From assembly GCF_016464385.1 (NCBI RefSeq), contig NZ_JADMLH010000010.1, positions 276,344 through 340,343 on the forward strand: a stretch of DNA of 64,000 nucleotides, read 5' to 3'. Made by a program: the position numbers and the translations under genes. Origin of the DNA: Nucisporomicrobium flavum (GTDB lineage: Bacteria > Actinomycetota > Actinomycetes > Mycobacteriales > Micromonosporaceae). The notes below the pieces were generated by a model. The model ran no database searches. It had not been told where the DNA came from and was given only the letters and a program-made list of their open reading frames with translations. Every line of letters begins with the position of its first letter. The first letter of the stretch is position 1. Below are positions 19,161-27,026 of this stretch, in pieces.

Positions 19161-20323
19161 ACCGTCACCAGGTCCTTGAGCTGCTCGAACCGCGCGTCCC
19201 CGATGCCGTCGACCTTCCGCAGGTCCGAGACGGCCTTGAAGCCGCCCTGCGCGTCCCGGGCGTCGAGGATCCGCTGGGCGAGCACCGGCCCCACCCCCGG
19301 CAGCGTGTCGAGGTCGGCGAGGGTCGCGGTGTTCAGATTGACAAGCCCGCCGCCGGCCGCCGATCCAGGGCCGGCCGGTGCGCTCGGTGCGGCCCCGGGC
19401 GGCGGCGTGACCCCGACCATGATCAGCTCGCCGTCGACGACCTTGCGGGCCAGATTGAGCGGGGCGACGTCGACACCGGGCACCGCACCCCCGGCGGCCT
19501 GCAGCGCATCGGCCACCCGCGCCCCGGGGGCCAACTGCACGAGCCCGGGCCTGCGCACCTTGCCACCGACCGCCACCACCACCTCGGCCGCCGCGGACGA
19601 CGTGACGGGGGCGCCGGTGACGGCCTCGGTCGACGGCAGCGGCACGGGCTCCACCCGCGGCCGCGACCGCCACGCGATCAGAGCGGCGACCAGCACGACC
19701 ACGGCCGCGACGGCAGCGAGCGCCTTGACGCCCCGCCGCCCCGGGTCGAACGCCCCCAGCCGCGGGCCCGCACCCCCGCCGAACACCCCCGAGCCGGGTG
19801 CGGGTTCCTCGGCTGATCGAAGCGGCGCGTCGGAGGCGGACCAGGCCGGCCGGCAAGCAAGATCCCCCGAGCTGCCCACGGCGGCCCCGTCATCCCCGGG
19901 CGGATCGTCCGGGGAGGCCCGGAAGGCACCCAGCGACGAGGGAGGCAGCGTCACATCATCGGGCCAGCCCGGCGCGTCATGCGGCCACCCCGGCACGGCG
20001 TCCGACCACCCGGGCACCACATCCACCCAGCTCAGCCGAGACCCACCGGGAACCGGCCATCCCGAGGAGGAAGCCAAGCCCGACCGGGAAGCCGAGCCCG
20101 GCTGGGAAGCCAGGCCCGCCTGAGAAGCCAGGCCCGCCTGAGAAGCCAGGCCCGGCGAGGAAAGCGAGGCCGGCGAGGAAGGAGGAACAGCCTCCCCGGG
20201 CGGCGCAGCCCACGGCGACCCAGCCCGGAACCCGGAGGACTCGGCAGATGGCACCGCCGCCCGCGCCAGGACAGTGCTGAGCCTGGCACGTACGGCCGCT
20301 TCGGATTCGTTCGCCTCAGACAC
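19157..20323 (-). CDS. comEA: ComEA-type DNA-binding protein with a long repetitive linker
   Basis: A 388-residue protein that delivers DNA to ComEC. The C-terminal third is canonical: one TM segment (ALAAVAAVVVLVAALIAW), an SLBB domain (VVVAVGGKVRRPGLVQLAPGARV), then paired helix-hairpin-helix motifs (NLNTATLADLDTLPGVGP and FKAVSDLRKVDGIGD). The N-terminal 190 residues, predicted cytoplasmic, are low-complexity. They include LASQAGLASQAG-type repeats and a VPGW(S/P)-D ladder (DNA about 19940-20170). Usual family length is about 200-300, so this tail is extra. The GTG at 20323 is my best start. The frame extends to 20392, and there is no strong ribosome site for either. Confidence 0.92.
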   Translation of the reverse strand: MSEANESEAAVRARLSTVLARAAVPSAESSGFRAGSPWAAPPGEAVPPSSPASLSSPGLASQAGLASQAGLASQPGSASRSGLASSSGWPVPGGSRLSWVDVVPGWSDAVPGWPHDAPGWPDDVTLPPSSLGAFRASPDDPPGDDGAAVGSSGDLACRPAWSASDAPLRSAEEPAPGSGVFGGGAGPRLGAFDPGRRGVKALAAVAAVVVLVAALIAWRSRPRVEPVPLPSTEAVTGAPVTSSAAAEVVVAVGGKVRRPGLVQLAPGARVADALQAAGGAVPGVDVAPLNLARKVVDGELIMVGVTPPPGAAPSAPAGPGSAAGGGLVNLNTATLADLDTLPGVGPVLAQRILDARDAQGGFKAVSDLRKVDGIGDARFEQLKDLVTV

Positions 20324-20403
20324 GCCGCGACCGTAGGGTTTCGGCGGCGAGGAGCGCCGGCACCCCTGTGGACGACGGCGCAGTGTGGACAACCGGGAGA
20401 TCG

Positions 20404-21177
20404 ATGAAATCTGTGGTACAGCCCGAGGTCGTGGAGCGGCTGCGCGCCGCCGGCTGCGTGTTCGCCGAGGACGAGGCGGCGGTCCTCACCGAGGCCGCTC
20501 CCGACGCCGCCACGCTGGGCGAACTCGTCCGTCGCCGGGTCGAGGGCGAGCCGTTGGAGCAGGTCGTCGGCTACGCGGACTTCTGCGGCGTCCGGGTCCG
20601 GCTACGCCCCGGGGTCTTCGTTCCCCGATGGCGCAGCGGCCTGCTGGTCGAGCTGGCGGCGGCGCATGCGGGAGCGCGGAGCACGGTCCTGGACCTCTGC
20701 TGCGGCTCCGGAGCCCTCGGGATGGCCGTTCGTCACCGCGTACCGTCCATCACCCTGCACGCCGCGGACGCCGATCCCGCCGCCGTAACCTGCGCCCGCG
20801 ACAACCTCGGCGGGGGCGTGCACCGCAGTGACCTCTTCGCCGGCCTGCCCGCGCACCTGCGCGGGACCGTCGACGTCCTGCTCGCGAACGTCCCGTACGT
20901 CGCCACCCGCCACCTGCCGTTCCTCCCCGCCGAGGCGCGGTTGCACGAGCCCCGCACGGCGCTGGACGGCGGTGAGGACGGCCTCGACCTCTTCCGCGCC
21001 GTCGTGGCCGCGGCTCCGGCCTGGCTCGCCCCCGGCGGCCTGCTGCTCTCCGAGGTCACCGAGGCGCAGGTACCGGCCGCCATCGATGCCGTGCGTGCGG
21101 CGGGCCTGCGGGCCGCCGTCCATTCCGATGACGACCTTGATGCGACGGTCGTGACAGGCGCGTCCCCGAGGCGATAA
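20404..21177 (+). CDS. PrmC/HemK-like N5-glutamine methyltransferase family protein
   Basis: A 257-residue SAM-dependent methyltransferase. It has a short helical N-terminal region with GEPLEQVVGYADFCGVRV, a VFVPRWRSGLLVE segment as in PrmC, and the SAM-binding VLDLCCGSGALG. The substrate loop reads LLANVPYVA where PrmC proper has NPPY. Then come LHEPRTALDGGEDGLDLFR and LLLSEV. It belongs to the putative PrmC-like paralogue group common in actinobacteria and may modify a glutamine in a release factor or another protein. The ATG at 20404 has GGGAG upstream. It is divergent from comEA, with about 80 bases between. Confidence 0.85.
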   Translation: MKSVVQPEVVERLRAAGCVFAEDEAAVLTEAAPDAATLGELVRRRVEGEPLEQVVGYADFCGVRVRLRPGVFVPRWRSGLLVELAAAHAGARSTVLDLCCGSGALGMAVRHRVPSITLHAADADPAAVTCARDNLGGGVHRSDLFAGLPAHLRGTVDVLLANVPYVATRHLPFLPAEARLHEPRTALDGGEDGLDLFRAVVAAAPAWLAPGGLLLSEVTEAQVPAAIDAVRAAGLRAAVHSDDDLDATVVTGASPRR

Positions 21178-21217
21178 GGTCGGCGGCCGACCGACACGCG
21201 GGGAGGGCACGAGCGCC

Positions 21218-22243
21218 GTGGGGCTGTTCCGCAGTGTTGCCCGGGCGCGCCTGGCGAGCCAGGTCCTCCGGCGCCTGCGCCGGGCCGGCGTGCCGGATGC
21301 CCGCTACCACCGGGGTACTTTCTCGGTTCACGCCACGCGGCCGGGCGACGGCGAGCCGAGCGTGCTCCGCCTCGACGAGGTCCGCCGCGGCCGGGTGCGC
21401 GAGTTCGTCGCGGCGTTCCTGCGGGCGCCCGGGCTGCCGGCGACCTGGGCCGAGGCGCGGCCGCTGCTGCGCCCGGTGTTGCGCGGCATCGTTCCACCGG
21501 CCGACGTCGGCACGCCGCTGCGCCGGCCCGCGTTCCCCTTCCTCGCGGAGTACGTGGTGGTCGACCAGCCCGACACGATGACGTACGTGAACGCGGCGCA
21601 CGGCTGGGGCGTGACCGACGACGAGGTGTTCGCCGCCGCGCGCGCCAACCTGTCCGGGGCGACGCTGATGGGTGCCGCCGACGAGCCTGTGGTGGTGCAG
21701 TTCGTGGACGACGGCGACTCGTACTGGACGTCGCACCTGCTGCTCGACGGCTGGCTCGCGGGGCTGGCCGGGCAGGTGGGTGGCCGGCCGGTGGCGTTCG
21801 CGCCGGAGCGGGGCACGCTGCTGGTCACCGCGGACGGCAGCGACCTGCTTCCGGGGTTGTTCGAGCAGGCCGAGGCGGCCTTCCTGGCGTCGCCGCGGGC
21901 GATCACCCCGATGGCGTACGTCTCCGACGGGAGCGGCCGGACCGTGCCGTATCCGGCGCCGCCCGGCTCGCCGTTCGAGGTTTGCGTGCGGCGGGCCGAG
22001 GCCGTTCTCGCGGCCCGGGCGTACGAACGTCAGGCGGAGAGCCTCCCGCTCGCGGCTGAGCTGCTCATCACGGGGCAGGGGCGCACCCGCGCGGTCTGGC
22101 CCTCGGACGGCCCGGCGCTGCTGCCCCGCGCGGATGAGGTCCAGTTCGGCGAGACGGTCCGGCCGTGGGACGAGCTGGCACCGCACCTGACCGCGCAGGG
22201 CCTCGATCCGGAACGCTGGCGCGCCGAGAAGTGGCCGGTCTAG
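21218..22243 (+). CDS. DUF1444-like protein of unknown function
   Basis: A 341-residue soluble protein with a GTG start and GGGGAGGG upstream. Recognisable segments are RPVLRGIVPP, FLAEYVVVDQPDTMTYVN, GVTDDEVFAAARANL, SHLLLDGWLAGLAGQVGGRPVAFAPERGTLLV (given as the LLLDGWL and PERGTLLV blocks), and ITPMAYVSD. This order resembles DUF1444 (YtpQ-like) proteins, but the match is from memory and moderate. No catalytic residues are evident. The TAG stop lies inside the left arm of the 169-bp hairpin element at 22240-22408. Confidence 0.6.
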   Translation: MGLFRSVARARLASQVLRRLRRAGVPDARYHRGTFSVHATRPGDGEPSVLRLDEVRRGRVREFVAAFLRAPGLPATWAEARPLLRPVLRGIVPPADVGTPLRRPAFPFLAEYVVVDQPDTMTYVNAAHGWGVTDDEVFAAARANLSGATLMGAADEPVVVQFVDDGDSYWTSHLLLDGWLAGLAGQVGGRPVAFAPERGTLLVTADGSDLLPGLFEQAEAAFLASPRAITPMAYVSDGSGRTVPYPAPPGSPFEVCVRRAEAVLAARAYERQAESLPLAAELLITGQGRTRAVWPSDGPALLPRADEVQFGETVRPWDELAPHLTAQGLDPERWRAEKWPV

Positions 22244-22408
22244 GGTCTGTTTCGTGCCCGGGGTCGGAGCGAGGCGGAGTCCAGATTTCGTCTGCGTGCG
22301 GCCCGGGGAAGCCTGGATACCGGTGTTGTATCCCGGCTTTCGCGGGACGTGCGCAGGCGGGATCTGGGCCCGCCGCAGCCCGGCCTCCGGGTGCGAAACA
22401 GACCCTAG
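22240..22408. mobile_element. 169-bp near-perfect palindromic element (MITE-like or giant hairpin)
   Basis: Two 81-base arms (22240-22320 and 22328-22408) are inverted repeats around a 7-base loop CGGTGTT. The outer 15 bases, CTAGGGTCTGTTTCG, are perfect. By hand alignment about 62 of 81 positions match with no gaps, and most mismatches are transitions that would still form G-U pairs on one strand. The element fills the gap between two convergent genes. Its terminal CTAG gives the TAG stop of the plus-strand gene (22241-22243) and of the minus-strand gene (22405-22407). It could be a non-autonomous transposable element or a double-sided terminator. A 13-base copy of one end recurs at 33795. 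Confidence 0.8.
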
Positions 22409-23253
22409 CCGCGCCGGTGCACGACCACGCCCGCCACGCCCGGCCCGACGTGCGCAGCCACCACGGCCCCGATCTCGGTGATGTAGCAGTCCCGTAGCCG
22501 GTCACCCAGCCGCATGGAGACCGCGTCGGCGAGCGACCTGGCCCGGTCGGCGCTGCCCAGGTGGTGCACGGCGATGTCGACGTCGCCGGTGCCGGCGGCT
22601 TCCACGGCGAGGTCCACGAGCCGGGCGAGCGCGCGGCCCGCCGTACGCACCTTGTCGCGGACGACGATCGACCCGTCGACCACGTGCAGGATGGGTTTCA
22701 CCGACAGCGCGGTGCCGAGCAGGGCCGAGGCGGCGCCGATGCGGCCGCCCCGGCGCAGGTGCTCCAGCGTGTCGACGTAGAAGAGCGTGCTCACCTGTGC
22801 GGCGTTGTCGGCCGCGGATCGGCGTACCTGTTCCAGCGTGCCGCCCGCGCGGGCCGTGCTGGCCGCGGCGAGCGCCGCGAAGCCGAGCCCCATGCCGGTG
22901 GTGCCGCTGTCGACGACCTGGACCTGCGGACCGACCTCGCCGGCCGCCAGCACCGCGGCGTCGTACGTGCCGGACAGCCGCGACGACAAGTGCACGGACA
23001 CCACGCCGTCCGCCCCGGAGTCGAGCAGCTTGTGGTACGCGGCGACGAACTGCCCGGGCGCGGGGCGTGAGGTGCTGACGGCGAAGCGCCGGCCGCCGAG
23101 CGCGCGGGCCACCTCGGCCGGCGAGATCTCCTGCCCTTCGAGCCCTTCGTCGCCGTTGATGACGACGGTGAGCGGTACGACGGTCAGGTCGTACGTCCCG
23201 CTCAGCTCGGGGGGAAAGTACGCGGTGGAGTCGGTGACGACCGCGACGGGCAT
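22405..23253 (-). CDS. DegV family fatty acid-binding protein
   Basis: A 282-residue protein opening with MPVAVVTDSTAYFPPEL and continuing LTVVPLTVVINGDE, SRPAPGQFVAAYHKLLDSGADGVV, HLSSRLSGTYDAA and VVDSGTTGMGLG, then FYVDTLEHLRRGGRIG. These are the DegV fold signatures that hold a fatty acyl chain. Actinobacterial members may supply fatty acids as FakB-like carriers, but no FakA kinase gene is visible in the window. The stop codon falls in the right arm of the hairpin element. The next gene on this strand lies 25 bases upstream, so the two could be cotranscribed. Confidence 0.95.
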   Translation of the reverse strand: MPVAVVTDSTAYFPPELSGTYDLTVVPLTVVINGDEGLEGQEISPAEVARALGGRRFAVSTSRPAPGQFVAAYHKLLDSGADGVVSVHLSSRLSGTYDAAVLAAGEVGPQVQVVDSGTTGMGLGFAALAAASTARAGGTLEQVRRSAADNAAQVSTLFYVDTLEHLRRGGRIGAASALLGTALSVKPILHVVDGSIVVRDKVRTAGRALARLVDLAVEAAGTGDVDIAVHHLGSADRARSLADAVSMRLGDRLRDCYITEIGAVVAAHVGPGVAGVVVHRRG

Positions 23254-23278
23254 GCGGGCACGGTAGCCGATGCGGGGC

Positions 23279-23659
23279 CTAGTTCGCGCGGATCGCGGTC
23301 ACAAGGAACGGCGTGCCCTGCATGCAGGTGGTCATCGTGCCGGGCTGGGAGCGCCCGGTGACGGTGACGGAGGCGCCGTCCTTGGCAGCCGGGCGCAGCT
23401 TCTCGTCCCGGATGATCAGCAGGTTGTCGTCGAGCATCAGGCAGCCCGGCTCGACGCCCGCGGTGATCGTGCCGGAGATCGTCCGGGTGCGGGTGTCGAC
23501 GGGCGTGCTGGGCTCTTCCGTGGGGACGGCGGAAGAGGCGGGCGTCTGCGGGGCGGGTGCTCCGGCCGGTTCGGCGGCATCGCCGCCCCCGTTGGCGCAG
23601 CCGGCGACGGACAGCGCCAGCGCGGTGGCGGCGAGCAGAGTCATACGTCGGATCATCAT
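23279..23659 (-). CDS. Small putative lipoprotein
   Basis: A 126-residue exported protein with a lipoprotein signal peptide ending in LSVAGC (lipobox Cys at about residue 21). A 30-residue Ala/Pro/Thr-rich linker follows, then a compact 70-residue domain with ISGTITAGVEPGCLML, GASVTVTGRSQPG and TTCMQGTPFLV. That last part looks like a small OB-type barrel with two Cys that could pair outside the membrane. Function is unknown. Start choice between 23659 and 23656 (consecutive Met) is not decided by the sequence. Confidence 0.78.
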   Translation of the reverse strand: MMIRRMTLLAATALALSVAGCANGGGDAAEPAGAPAPQTPASSAVPTEEPSTPVDTRTRTISGTITAGVEPGCLMLDDNLLIIRDEKLRPAAKDGASVTVTGRSQPGTMTTCMQGTPFLVTAIRAN

Positions 23660-23706
23660 GGCCCTTGGACGCTACCGGTCCGCCGATCCGTTCCGGGCGG
23701 AGGTGG

Positions 23707-24345
23707 TCAAACCGGCGGCGGGACCGGCCGCTCGGAGAACGGCCCCACGTTGTACGCCGCCAGCTGCCACCCGCGCGACTCGTCGTGGGTGAGCTCCGCC
23801 CAGTGACAGTTCTGCAGCGCCCGAAGCGTCCGCAGCTGCTCGCGGGGCCAGCCGAGCAGGGTGCCGATCCCCTGGCGGGCCGCGGCCCCGTGGGTGGCCA
23901 CGATGACCGTGCCGCCCGCGGGCGCGGAGCCGACAGCCTCCTGGAACGCGTCGGCGACCCGTTTGCCCATGGCGTCGAGGGTCTCGATGTCGCCGCCGAT
24001 GACGTCCTCGCCCGCCTTCCAGCGGGCGTGCTCCTGCGGGCGGGTCTCGGCGACCTCGTCCATCGTCAGGCCCTGCCAGGCGCCGAAGTAGCGCTCCCGG
24101 AGCCGCTCGTCGTGGCGCACGGAGTGCCCGGTCAGCGCGGCCAGGGCGGCCGCGGTGTCGGCGGCGCGGCGCAGGTCGCTGGAGACCAGGGCGGCGGGGC
24201 GCAGGCGGACGAGCAGCTCGGCCGCGTCGACGGCCTGCTGCTCGCCGAGCCCGTTGAGCGGCACGTCGGACTGCCCCTGGACGCGGCCGGCCGCGTTCCA
24301 GTCGGTGTTGCCGTGCCGCCAGACGATGAGGCGGGTCGTGGTCAT
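23707..24345 (-). CDS. Histidine phosphatase family protein (phosphoglycerate mutase-like)
   Basis: A 212-residue enzyme with the RHG catalytic motif at LIVWRHGNTDWN, an SDLRRAADTAAAL segment carrying the phosphate-binding Arg, RERYFGAWQGLT, and the second catalytic His in VIVATHGAAARQG. It could act on sugar phosphates, nucleotides or cofactor intermediates. In actinobacteria this paralogue regularly follows rsfS, and here its ATG overlaps the rsfS stop as ATGA, so it is almost certainly translated from the rsfS message. That overlap also decides the start. Confidence 0.92.
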   Translation of the reverse strand: MTTTRLIVWRHGNTDWNAAGRVQGQSDVPLNGLGEQQAVDAAELLVRLRPAALVSSDLRRAADTAAALAALTGHSVRHDERLRERYFGAWQGLTMDEVAETRPQEHARWKAGEDVIGGDIETLDAMGKRVADAFQEAVGSAPAGGTVIVATHGAAARQGIGTLLGWPREQLRTLRALQNCHWAELTHDESRGWQLAAYNVGPFSERPVPPPV

Positions 24346-24740
24346 GCCACGCCGGAGGAGTCGGCCTCGACCATGTCCCGGTCGACGAATTCGATCGTCG
24401 GGCAGTCCTTCCACAGCCGGTCGAGCGCGTAGAACTCCCGCTCCTCGGTGTGCTGGATGTGCACGACGATGTCGACGTAGTCCAGCAGGACCCAGCGGCC
24501 CTGGCGCTCGCCCTCGCGGCGGACCGGCTTCGCCTTCTCCGGGAGGTTGATCAGGGCCTCCTCGACGGCGTCCACGATCGCGACGACCTGCCGCTCGTTG
24601 GAGGCCGACGCGATGACGAACGCGTCGGTGATGTACAGCTGCTCGGCCACGTCGATGATGACGATGTCCTGAGCCTTCTTGTCGGCGGCGGCCTGCGCTG
24701 CCGTCAGCGCGAGCTCGCGGGCGCGGTCGGTGACGGGCAC
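24342..24740 (-). CDS. rsfS: Ribosomal silencing factor RsfS
   Basis: A 132-residue protein that binds ribosomal protein L14 and blocks subunit joining when nutrients are low. Family features are ADKKAQDIVIIDVAEQLYITDAFVIAS (seen as the AQDIVIIDV and ITDAFVIAS blocks), SNERQVVAIVDAVEE, GRWVLLDYVDIVVHIQ and REFYALDRLWKDCP. The GTG at 24740 is preferred because GAGGGGAG lies just upstream; the open frame extends much further without family residues. It sits between nadD (89 bases upstream) and the histidine phosphatase, the order seen in many bacteria. Confidence 0.96.
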   Translation of the reverse strand: MPVTDRARELALTAAQAAADKKAQDIVIIDVAEQLYITDAFVIASASNERQVVAIVDAVEEALINLPEKAKPVRREGERQGRWVLLDYVDIVVHIQHTEEREFYALDRLWKDCPTIEFVDRDMVEADSSGVA

Positions 24741-24829
24741 CGGTCTCCCCTCGTTAGGTTTCGTGTCGGGCTCAAGCCTCTCACACCGGTATGACAACCC
24801 GATCCGGACAGACACCCCGAAAGCGGTCG

Positions 24830-25417
24830 TCAGTCCCGATAAAGATGCCGCTTGGCGATGTACTGCACCACACCATCGGGTACCAGGTACCAGACGGGGT
24901 GCCCCTTCGCGACCCGCGCCCGGCAGTCGCTGGACGAGATCGCCATCGCCGGCACCTCCACCAGCGTCACGCTGTCGGCCGGCAGGTGGGCGGCGGAGAG
25001 CTCGAAACCGGGCCGGGTGACGCCGACGAAGTGCGCCAGCGAGAGCATCTCGAGCGCGTCCTTCCACGACAGGATCCGCTCCAGCGCGTCGGCACCGGTG
25101 ATGAAGTAGAGATCGGTCTCGGGCCCGTAGATCGCGCGCAGGTCCCGCAGGGTGTCGATCGTGTACGTCGGCCCGTCCCGGTCGATGTCGGCCCGGCTCA
25201 CGTGGAAGCGCGGGTTCGACGCGGTCGCGATCACCGTCATCAGGTAGCGGTCCTCGGCCGGGCTGACCGCGCCCTTCTGCCAGGGCTGGCCGGTCGGTAC
25301 GAACACCACCTCGTCGAGGTCGAAGCGGCTCTGCACCTCGCTCGCCGCCACCAGGTGACCGTGATGGATCGGGTCGAACGTCCCGCCCATGATCCCGATC
25401 CGTCGACGCCTGTCCAT
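24830..25417 (-). CDS. nadD: Nicotinate-nucleotide adenylyltransferase
   Basis: A 195-residue enzyme that joins ATP to nicotinate mononucleotide in NAD synthesis. The nucleotidyltransferase motif is GGTFDPIHHGHL near residue 11. VFVPTGQPWQK, RYLMTVIATASNPRF, YTIDTLRDLRA, YFITGADALERILSW and the C-terminal ISSSDCRARV (where many relatives read ISST.IR) follow. The length is typical. It lies just upstream of rsfS, a conserved pairing. The hybrid kinase gene ends up 26 bases upstream on the same strand. Confidence 0.96.
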   Translation of the reverse strand: MDRRRRIGIMGGTFDPIHHGHLVAASEVQSRFDLDEVVFVPTGQPWQKGAVSPAEDRYLMTVIATASNPRFHVSRADIDRDGPTYTIDTLRDLRAIYGPETDLYFITGADALERILSWKDALEMLSLAHFVGVTRPGFELSAAHLPADSVTLVEVPAMAISSSDCRARVAKGHPVWYLVPDGVVQYIAKRHLYRD

Positions 25418-25443
25418 CGGCGAATCCTAGATCAATCGTCCGT

Positions 25444-26967
25444 TCAGCTGTCGAGGCGCTTGCGGACCGCTGCCAGCAGGTCCTCCGCGGTGAACGGCTT
25501 CTCGAGCAGCGCCACGCCCGGGTCCAGGGTGCCCTGCGAGGCCAGGACCGGCTGGGCGTACCCGGACATGTAGAGCACCCGCGTCTCGGGCCGTACGCCG
25601 GTGAGCCGCTCGGCGAGCTCCTTGCCCAGCATGCCGGGCATCACGACGTCGCTGACCAGCAGGTCGATCGCGCCCTCGTGCAGCGCCGCCACCTCGAGCG
25701 CCCGGGTGCCGCCGTCGGCCGACAGCACGTGGTAGCCCGCCCCGGACAGGATGCGCCCGGCCACGTCCCGCAGCGCCGCCTCGTCCTCGACCACGAGGAG
25801 CGTCTCGCCGTGGCCGAGGGTGGCGACGGGCTCCGGCTCGGCCGGCTCTTCCGTGGCCTCCTCCTGCGAGGCCGGCAGCAGCACGGTGACGGTGGTGCCC
25901 ACGCCGGGCTCCGAGGCGATGCCGACGCTGCCGCCGGCCTGGGTGGCGATGCCGTACACGGTCGCCAGGCCCAGCCCGGTCGCCTCGTGGTTGGGCTTCG
26001 TGGTGAAGAACGGCTCGAACGCCCGCTCCACCACGTCCGGCGTCATCCCGCGGCCCGAGTCGCAGACCCGCAGCCGGACGTAGTCGCCGGGGGCCAGCTC
26101 CGGGTGCTCGCCGGGCGACAGGTGCGCGGCCGCGGTGTCGATGACGAGGCTGCCGCCGCCGGGCATCGCGTCGCGGGCGTTCACGGCGAGGTTGACCAGG
26201 AGCTGCTCGATCTGGCCCGGGTCACAGGTCACCGGGGGCAGCGCCGCGGCCGTGTTGGTGACCAGCCCGATGTGCTCGCCGAGCGTACGGCGCAACAGCT
26301 CCTCGACCTCGCGGAGCACCTCGTTCAGGTTGAGCACCTGCGGCCGGATCACCTCGCGGCGGGCGAACTTGAGCAGCTGGTGGGTGAGGCCGGTGCCCCG
26401 CTCGCCGGCCTTGACCACCTGGCGCGCGTCGGCCGCGATGGTGGCCACGTCCGGGGTGGGCGACTCGGCCTCCTCGATGACGAAGTGGGCGTAGTTCACG
26501 ATCACGCCGAGGAGGTTGTTGAAGTCGTGCGCGATGCCGCCGGCCAGCTGCCCCAGGGCCTCGAGCCGCTGGCTGCGGTGCCCGTGCGCCGCCGCCTCCA
26601 GCTGCCGGCGCTCGGTGACGTCCCGGACCACCGCCACGGTGAGCTCACCCTGGGGGGTGGAGACCACGGCGAGTGACGCCTCGGCGGGAAACTCCGTGCC
26701 GTCGCGCCGGAGCACGTTCAGGGAGATCGTGCCCATCGGCCCGGCGCCCATCCCCCGGCCGGAACGCTTGGCCTCCTCCGGGAAGGCCTCGAGGGCGGCC
26801 TCGGTGAGCAGCACGCCGGCGTGCTTGCCGAGCAGTTCGCCGCGGGTCCAGCCGAAGATCTCCTCGGCCCGGTCGTTGAGCAGGACGATCCGGCCCTCGT
26901 CCATGACGACGATCGCATCCGGGGCGGCCTGCAGCAGACCGCCGGACAGCTCCTCGGACCACTCCAC
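25444..26967 (-). CDS. Soluble hybrid histidine kinase (PAS-HisKA-HATPase-REC)
   Basis: A 507-residue cytoplasmic sensor kinase with no membrane segment. Domain order: PAS at about 8-125 (APDAIVVMDEGRIVLLNDRAEEIFG), HisKA with the phospho-acceptor His in GGIAHDFNNLLG, HATPase with N-box NLAVNARDAMPGGG and G-boxes DSGRGM and GLGLATVYGI, then a receiver at about 385-505 (VVEDEAALR, acceptor Asp in LLVSDVVMPGM, Lys in LLEKPFT). The HDFNNLL phosphoacceptor style is typical of hybrid kinases in Actinoplanes and myxobacteria. No separate partner is adjacent. It is likely cotranscribed with nadD or transcribed alone. Confidence 0.95.
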   Translation of the reverse strand: MEWSEELSGGLLQAAPDAIVVMDEGRIVLLNDRAEEIFGWTRGELLGKHAGVLLTEAALEAFPEEAKRSGRGMGAGPMGTISLNVLRRDGTEFPAEASLAVVSTPQGELTVAVVRDVTERRQLEAAAHGHRSQRLEALGQLAGGIAHDFNNLLGVIVNYAHFVIEEAESPTPDVATIAADARQVVKAGERGTGLTHQLLKFARREVIRPQVLNLNEVLREVEELLRRTLGEHIGLVTNTAAALPPVTCDPGQIEQLLVNLAVNARDAMPGGGSLVIDTAAAHLSPGEHPELAPGDYVRLRVCDSGRGMTPDVVERAFEPFFTTKPNHEATGLGLATVYGIATQAGGSVGIASEPGVGTTVTVLLPASQEEATEEPAEPEPVATLGHGETLLVVEDEAALRDVAGRILSGAGYHVLSADGGTRALEVAALHEGAIDLLVSDVVMPGMLGKELAERLTGVRPETRVLYMSGYAQPVLASQGTLDPGVALLEKPFTAEDLLAAVRKRLDS

Positions 26968-27026
26968 CGCTCACCCCCGTGCTGTCGAGGCTATCCTCTC
27001 GAACCGGGAGCAAGGGGCGAAATCAT

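Noticed and set aside
20371..20392. DnaA-box-like TGTGGACAA in the comEA/methyltransferase gap, and TGTGGATAA at 62862-62870
   Set aside because: Single 9-base matches are expected at about this rate in 64 kb on two strands; there is no cluster and no origin context.
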